This document shows positions 57,636 to 64,000 of a stretch of DNA of 64,000 bases, piece after piece. The stretch is from Cladopsammia gracilis (lineage: Eukaryota > Cnidaria > Anthozoa > Scleractinia > Dendrophylliidae). The number at the start of each line of letters is the position of its first letter. Positions within the stretch are counted from its first letter, which is position 1. The notes under the pieces are model-generated. The model searched no databases. It was not told the origin of the DNA and worked only from the letters and a program-made list of their open reading frames with translations. The position numbers were made by a program, and so were the translations under genes. Location: NCBI GenBank assembly GCA_022457155.1, contig JAJGOT010000286.1, positions 186,001-250,000 on the forward strand. Direction: 5' to 3'.

Positions 57636-58620
57636 TCGATTATCTTTGTCCATTTTTTTGGCTGATTAGGTCTTTCGTAGATCCTACGTATCGTTCTGAC
57701 AGCATTATCGTTTGCGGTCTTTTGCAGATTTGAGTTCTATTTTGAAATAGACACGTTTCCATGGACACAACGTAGGTTTCAAGTGCACTTAGGATGTTCT
57801 CAGAAGACCTTGTGTGAAACCACCAAATAATATACTCAGTAAAATATGCAGTTTCTGATTGGTCAATAACGAATGTATAAATAGATTTTAGTGTGCAAAT
57901 CTAGGTTATAAAGTGCAATATCATAATGATCGATAATTGCTATGGAAACGGGGAAGCCCAAATTGAAAAAAGAAAATGGCTGACACCGGTTTGCTTTGTC
58001 ATGCAGAAAAATAATTGCTGTTGAACAACTCATAGAAAGTGTGAAAATCAAAAACACTATGAAAGGTACGTACGCAAACCCGGTTGAATGCCTGGCAACA
58101 AAAGTAGGCGAAGTATGAAAATCAGCCATAAGGGACCGGTCATTATTTATGTAGAGGAGGGGGTGGATGGAAAGAAGAGGGGGTCAAGGCTGTTTTAGAT
58201 TGGCTAGAGGGGGGTGGGGAAATTTGTTTTAAACAATTAGTAGGGGGTCATCATTTTTTAGGTTTTGCAAGGGGTCTTGTCTGTGCTTTTGCAAATAGGA
58301 TTACTTTTACGAAATAAATTAATTTCAAAGAACCGAGTGGTGAAGATGGACAACCCAGTTAGAGTCGTTGGAAGAATATTATCATAAACTTCATTGCTTT
58401 AACATTTCACACTTTAATAAAAGACAAATCCAGATCAGCCTGTTTCAGTGTTTGATTTTGGCTGCATTTAATGTCAAAATTAACAAAATATTTGTTGGTT
58501 CAATAGCCCATGAAGTAATAAAACATGAATAACACAGCACAAAAAATATCGCTTTCCGCCTTGGAAAATATATTGGAAAAAAATATTTTTCTTCCAGGGT
58601 TTAATATTTGGTGTCCAAAT

Positions 58621-58727
58621 AGGGTAAGCAATGACATATAGGGTAAGCAGTGATATATAGGGTAAGCAATGATATATAGGGTAAGCAATGATATATAGGG
58701 TAAGCAATGATATATAGGGTATGTATC
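58621..58727. repeat. 19-bp tandem repeat
   Basis: Five copies of AGGGTAAGCAATGATATAT with minor changes; a further copy nearby received the nested MITE. Confidence 0.85.
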
Positions 58728-58766
58728 TCCCAGGGTTTAATATTTGGTGTCCATATAGGGTAAGCA

Positions 58767-59043
58767 AGTAGGTGATAAAAGAGAGTTCTGAGACAGTCCA
58801 AATTTCTCCTGAATTTCACAGAAATATTTTCTGTCGATTTGAACTGGTGAAAAATTATTTTTCACCAGTTCAAATCGACAGAATCCTCACAATTCTGATG
58901 AGTTTGAGCAGATTTGAAAAGTTTTGGAGTTGTGGGAAAAATAGCAGCAATTGTTGAATTTTTAGAATTTGTTGGATCTGTAATATTTCTGTGAAATTCA
59001 GGAGAAATTTGGACTGTCTCAGAACTCTCTTTTATCACCTACT
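58767..59043. mobile_element. Nested 277-bp MITE with internal hairpin
   Basis: Inverted ends AGTAGGTGATAAAAGAGAG extend about 65 bp. The 6-bp duplication TAAGCA flanks it (58761-58766, 59044-59049). An inner hairpin (TTCTGTCGATTTGAACTGG and inverse) adds a second stem. Confidence 0.85.
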
Positions 59044-59350
59044 TAAGCAATGACATTTCAATGATTTACAAAGTAATTTCGTCTTTGCTCATATCATACA
59101 TTCGCCACGTGTATGTTTTGGCATTGGCTAGTCATATCTATATGATGCAAATACGAAAAAATACGGAAATGAAATCATAAGTGGAAAAATAGGGAGGGTG
59201 GGGGGGGTCATCAATGAATTATTGAATTAAGAAGGGGGGGGGGCTACTTGCCATTTTTAGACCTGAGGAGGGAGGGCCTGGCGATAATAATCAAAATATT
59301 TTTCCCTCCCCCCCCCCCTCCCCCCCTCTACATAAATAATGACCGGTCCC

Positions 59351-59935
59351 TAAACTCGAAGAATACAAGCACAAAGACTTAAAATGCATGTTGATAGCCC
59401 TTTACAGCGGGAGGAACGCAGTCATGAAAAAACTACTGGGAACTGTAAAGGCACAGGCTGTGTTATTCACCTGTTTACATCGCCACAGGTAGGCTCGATT
59501 TGCAGCCGTTTTGTTGTCGGGGAAAGAACTGAAAACCGGACTTCATCAGACGGCTGAAAATTACGTCTACGCCACAGGCAGATACCCAGTTTTATGATCT
59601 ATCAGGTGTCTATGGTCTCTTTTAATTTTTAAAATCTTGATTAATTATGTCATCTGTATATAATATTTTAAAAATATATTATATAAATAAAAAAAATTGT
59701 TTTTGCTACCATTATGAGTTTTATTTTTCAAGTCTTTGGAGGTCAGTTTAATAAATGGGAATTAATTTACTTTCTCCCTCCTGATATCCATCCACTGTGA
59801 GATACATTGTGTACGAAATTAAGCCTAGGAGGTAACATAACGAAAACTTTTAAATAAAAAAACAAACTCAACAATTCAGTTCCAGAAAAAACTGTGTGTA
59901 TAAAATATATCCGCAAAGCAAAACAAGCATACCTC
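59351..59935. other. Intergenic, nothing recognised
   Basis: AT-rich sequence without a supported gene or repeat. Confidence 0.5.
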
Positions 59936-61428
59936 ATAGCGGAGCTCTCGCCGGGCCGAAGGCCTGGCTGCGCAGCACCATACTCATAGAACCGATGCCC
60001 GCATTTTTCATGGTCATGGCTAGCGGAATGTTTCGCGGGCGCGTGTGTGTACCGCACGCGCCCGTGTTGGGCAATTTTGAAACCAAAGCGAGGCTGTGTT
60101 TTTCCCGAGGCTACATGGCCAATGTGACGTGAGCTCGGTAAACACGTCAGTTGGAGCTGTGTTTAGCGGAGAAAACCGTTTTAAAGTATTTCCCTGCATT
60201 TTTTCGCGGTTTGCTACTCAAGACAGGTTTCACATTTTTCAAACAGTGGTCAAGACCGCATTTGAGGCTGCGTAACTCTGCAAATCAAGCGTTTTTGGAG
60301 GAATATAGAGCTAAGTGCTTATTTTTAAACCTGATTTCGTTTTAAATTGAAGCTAGTAGCTCGTCGAAGCATTTGTTTACAACTAAACTCTTTTGAGTTT
60401 AATTATTGTGCTTCCGACCTTTTCGCCTTAGTTTAAAAGCTTAATATCATTAGTTTACTGTTCTATATTGTGCAATTTTTTAGGTTATATGTTGGCTACA
60501 CAGCCGTCAGCTCGGTAAACACTTTAAAAGTTGGATCTTTCGCAGTGTTTAGCGGAGCAGTAAAGTCGTTATTTCCCTGCATTTTTTCGTGGTTTGCTAC
60601 TCAAGACAGGGATAATTAATTAATTAAGGGATACTCAGAAGCCGCTTCAGTGGAAAAAGAAGAACTTTCAGCGGTAAAATCTTGCTTCGAGGAACCCTCA
60701 TACGTTTTTATCAATGCAGGAGCAATGCGGGAAGATGTCTTGTTTTTATTACGGATTACAGATTTCAGAACCGAAGAAGCGGAGTTTTAACGAATTTCCA
60801 AGCGGTCCAGTGACTTAAAGGTAAAATAAATCACCTTTTTTGATGGGAATTTATGTTGATATCAATTTTTGATTGACTTTTCCTTTGTGTTCTCTTAAAT
60901 TTTGGAGACATGTTTATGAAACATGCTCAAATTAAGTCGTGTTTGTTATCTTGAATTTCATCGAGGACAGCTCTGCCCTGATGTGCTATTAATGGTATAC
61001 GTGTTTTTAAACATAAACTAATGGAGATTTGAATAACATTTTTCGATAGAAGATTGTGTTGTCCATTTTTATGTGTTTGTTCATTTATTTCATAGATTGA
61101 AAAGCGATTTTATGTAAACAAAACAAGACTTAGATTTTCTGTCAGGCTTCACTCGCGTCGCCTTATGCAAATATTTGTGTATTTTTGCAATTTTGATTTC
61201 CAAATCAGTTTCTCGGGCAATTTTTGACAAACAAAAACTGTATTTTATTCGGAAAGTAGTCGTACTAGTTATTCTAGACAGAGAAAAGTTGTTTTTGTGA
61301 ACTTTGTACTGTGCAGACTGTCGGGTAATACTGTTTATTGAGAATTGCTAAAATTGAAAAATAGCCCGGTCATCAATCTTAATCCTTTCACCTTAGTTAA
61401 GTTTCACCTTAGTTAAGCTTGTTCCTTT
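59936..61428 (-). mobile_element. Interspersed repeat R1, reverse, rearranged
   Basis: Begins GCGGAGCTCTCGCC, the inverse of the R1 right end. It contains two copies of the GTTTGCTACTCAAGACAGG region (about 60210 and 60590), so it is internally duplicated or made of two insertions. Confidence 0.5.
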
Positions 61429-61439
61429 TCTCCAGCTCA

Positions 61440-62840
61440 TTTCGATTTTTACCGTAATTTGTACTTGCAAGAACCTGTTAATTTAACATTCCAAACCGAA
61501 TTTTTGAACAAACTTGAAAACAGATTAAGTGAGAGCGAAATTTTATCCTGCGAAGGATCTTTATCTTTGGCTGAAATAATACCCACGCAATGCGTGGACT
61601 TTCTTCAGGGAAAACCCCCGGTTCAGACGGATTACCTCAACAATTTTACGCTAAATTCTGGGATCTTTTAGGCCCTATTCTGTTCGAAATTATAAATTTA
61701 GTTTGGAAAATAATTCTCTCAGTGATTCAATGGAAGGAAGCGTAACTAGATTACTTTACAACAAAGATGATAAGAAAAACCTCAAAAATTGGTGGCCCGG
61801 CCATTTCGCTACTCAGACAATGTTGATTACAAAATTTGTTCAAAAGCTCTAACAGACTTTCAAAAGTGTTACCCTCGATTATTTCAAGAAGATCAAACTT
61901 GTTCCGTCCCAGGTAGGACAATTTTTGAGAATTTATTTCTCTTGTGTGACACTCTAGATTATATAAATATTACCAAGTATCTTGCTGAATATTGATCAAT
62001 TGCAAGAGAAAGCCTTTGACAGGGTAGAAAAACATTGGTAAACTTTTTACCAATGTTTTAAGTCGTTTTGGATTTTGCCCTAATTTCCAGCGTTGATTTC
62101 TACATTATACTGTCAAGCAAATATGAAAATTATAGTTAATGGTTTTTTGACTAAAGAAATTCCACTCGAGTGGGGGGTGAGGCAGGGAGATCCCCGGTCT
62201 CCACGTTTTGGCTACCAGTATAAGAAAGGATGATACTATTGAAGGTTTTCTCCTTCCAGAAGCCTGAGGAAAGCGTTTTAAAATTCACCAATGAATGCGG
62301 ATGACTCCACATGTTTTATAAACGATATTTTTCTCTAGACAAATTGTTTACCTTACTTCACAAATACCAGACAGGTACAGGGACTAAATTAAATGTGGCA
62401 AAGAGTACAGAAGCCATGAAGTTAGGAGCTTGGTGCTCACGTCCGGACACTCCTTATGGCCTGACGTGGGTGTCAAGAATGCGAATCTTGGGTGTCTGGT
62501 TTAGCAATGGTACTGCAAATGTGGAACCAGATAACTGGTTACCACGCCTTTCCAAGCTAGATTAAAATTTGAACCTGTGGAAGGGTGTGGGGTGTTTTCA
62601 CTCCCACCCTATCGGCACTACTCAATACTAGGTTTTTATTCAATGTTAAGACTATTTTCTTTTACCTAATGGACTTCTGCTGATGACGAGAATGACATGC
62701 GAGCACGCTTTTTCATTAAGACCATACTTTATGGTATATGGGTTTTTCGAAACAAAGCAACTTTTCACAATGGCACCGAGAACTCTCGGGCCACTGTAAG
62801 GGACATAAGGAATGACATCACAACACAGTTGCAAATTGAC
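61440..62840 (+). pseudogene. Decayed LINE, L1/Tx1-like reverse transcriptase
   Basis: RT pieces appear in order in shifting frames: a pre-RT helical region (61459-61671), GKTPGSDGLP-like text after a frameshift, RRTIFENLFLLCDTLDYI-type text (about 61910), an EKAFDRVE-like catalytic approach (about 62015), VRQGDPRSP (about 62180) and the C-terminal LYGIWVFRNKATFHNG (62697-62927). Order and motifs fit the L1/Tx1 style. The YxDD box is not intact, and many frameshifts and stops make it inactive. No target duplication seen. Confidence 0.7.
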
Positions 62841-63308
62841 CGGGGGGGGGGGGTACTTTGCACATTTTTGGGTGGGGGTATGCCGCTGGGACTCTTGAGA
62901 CCCTTAACCTATACTATACCATTTTAGCTGCATTTTGCAACCTTATTCTAGACTAAACACCGAAAAATCCTACCCTATCCTAGACCTTTTCTAGACTCGC
63001 TATTTTGCAGAAACTCATTCACTATCACAGTCTAAGATACCAGGGGTCAGTAAAAATGTCATACAGCACACCTTACCGATTATTAAATGCCATTTGCCAG
63101 TAAACCTCGTCTAGTGTCTCTAGTCTAAATTCTTCATGCAACTGATCAGTTTTGCGGAAAATGATACTCTATTCTAGACCAAAAATCTCTGATTACTATA
63201 CCCTATCCCAGACTAAACTGCCTGAAAACCATACCCTTCACAGCGGCACATACCTATATAGCTCATATATGGGAGTACTCCCCCCCCCCCCCCCCCCACC
63301 CCCCTCCA
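62840..63308. mobile_element. Decayed relative of the 448-931 MITE
   Basis: The left end CCGGGGGGGGGGGGTACTTT and the right end AGTACTCCCCCCC bracket inner copies of GCCGCTGGG and CAGCGGCACATACC, as in the first element. No clear target duplication. Confidence 0.5.
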
Positions 63309-63684
63309 CCGTGAACAGAAATTTTCTGCTTCGTGGTGTCATCCGAATATTTGTGGAATACAACAGTCAAAGCTTGTGAGTGATAATTTAGGTACTGGCA
63401 ACTCATCATTCATTACCAGAAATGACTAAAGTAATCATGTGCAAACCAGAAAGGATTTCAAGTGGACCAAACGACCGGAAATGAATTTTATAAATAATCC
63501 CTTATGGACTAGACTTTCAAGTGACTGGAAACCGGAACTGACCTTGTATTATTGTAACCGGAAATGACTAGCTTTAACTCAGGATGCCTTGTAACCGGAA
63601 ATGACTAGCCTCTCAGGATAATATTGTAAACTTTAGGGATTTGTTATTGATAAATTAAACATTTTAAAAGAAAAAAAAAAACTT

Positions 63685-63983
63685 TTGTTGTGTTTAGCGG
63701 AGAAAACGGTTTGCAAAATCATTTTTCCCTGCTTTTTTTCGCAGTTTGCTACTCAAGAGAGGGTTCTCAAACAGTGTGCTTTTGTGGAATTTGTGCAGTC
63801 TAAATGTAATGTGCAGAGATGGTCGCGTAATAAGCTTACTGTTTTTGAGAATTGCTAAAATTGAAAAATAGCCTGGTCGTCAATCGTAATTCTAATTTTT
63901 CTTGTGCTTTCGACCTTTCACCTAAGTTAAGCTTATCAACATCGTTTCTGTTCAGAGAGCTCCGCTGTTAGGCTAAGCCTATC
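63685..63983 (-). mobile_element. Interspersed repeat R1, partial, reverse
   Basis: Ends GCTGTTAGGCTAAGCC then TATCTATATATAT, the inverse of the R1 left end. The 63309-63684 stretch before it has no recognised gene. Confidence 0.6.
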
Positions 63984-64000
63984 TATATATATTATATAAA

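Larger units (their letters stand above)
58132..59350. mobile_element. PIF/Harbinger-like MITE with nested insertion
   Basis: Ends GGGACCGGTCATTATTTATG and its inverse, with TAA on both sides (58129-58131, 59351-59353). Purine-rich subterminal tracts follow on both sides. It contains a tandem repeat and a second MITE. No transposase. Confidence 0.75.

Overview
The window looks like nuclear DNA of an animal, most likely an anthozoan cnidarian and probably a stony coral. Genes are split by introns, the DNA is AT-rich, and it is crowded with DIRS (tyrosine-recombinase) and Ty3/gypsy retroelements, MULE, PIF/Harbinger and pogo-like DNA elements, MITEs and tRNA-derived SINEs. The species is inferred from repeat and protein style, not proven.

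The only host gene I can build is one long plus-strand gene, about 6.1 to 50.8 kb. A start exon (6160-6187, nine codons, phase-1 donor) is followed by about 39 kb of intron holding an array of tiny cassette exons. I count 18 intact and 3 damaged microexons of 18, 21 or 24 nt. Each has a pyrimidine-CAG acceptor and a GTAA/GTAT donor, is a multiple of three, and is open in the same phase (1-1). A large exon (45937-48143) then encodes a Roc GTPase plus COR, also entered in phase 1, and four smaller exons end in an UNC5-like Death domain (stop at 50565-50567). Any subset of microexons would keep the frame, so the locus could make a Roc-COR-Death protein with a combinatorial N-terminal segment built of 6-8-residue blocks. 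This resembles schistosome micro-exon genes in architecture. The microexons differ by about 30% between copies whose flanking introns are 97-100% identical, so the variation is concentrated in the coding blocks.

Layout: 1-6.1 kb, MITEs, a pogo-like element and a minisatellite; 6.1-9.2 kb, start exon and first array pieces with a TA-flanked repeat; 9.2-19.5 kb, main microexon array, including recent 1.9-kb tandem duplications; 19.5-25.4 kb, spacer module and DIRS copy A; 25.4-27.4 kb, two more microexons; 27.4-39.2 kb, second spacer module and DIRS copy B, which carries a nested gypsy element (142-bp LTRs) and a 1.67-kb MULE-like element holding a RecQ-like helicase exon; 39.2-45.9 kb, last array units, third spacer module and repeats; 45.9-50.8 kb, Roc-COR and Death exons; 50.8-64 kb, intergenic DNA with MITEs, a Harbinger deletion derivative, large hairpins and a decayed LINE.

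All retroelement reading frames inside the gene lie on the opposite strand. Splicing, expression and function are inferred from sequence only.
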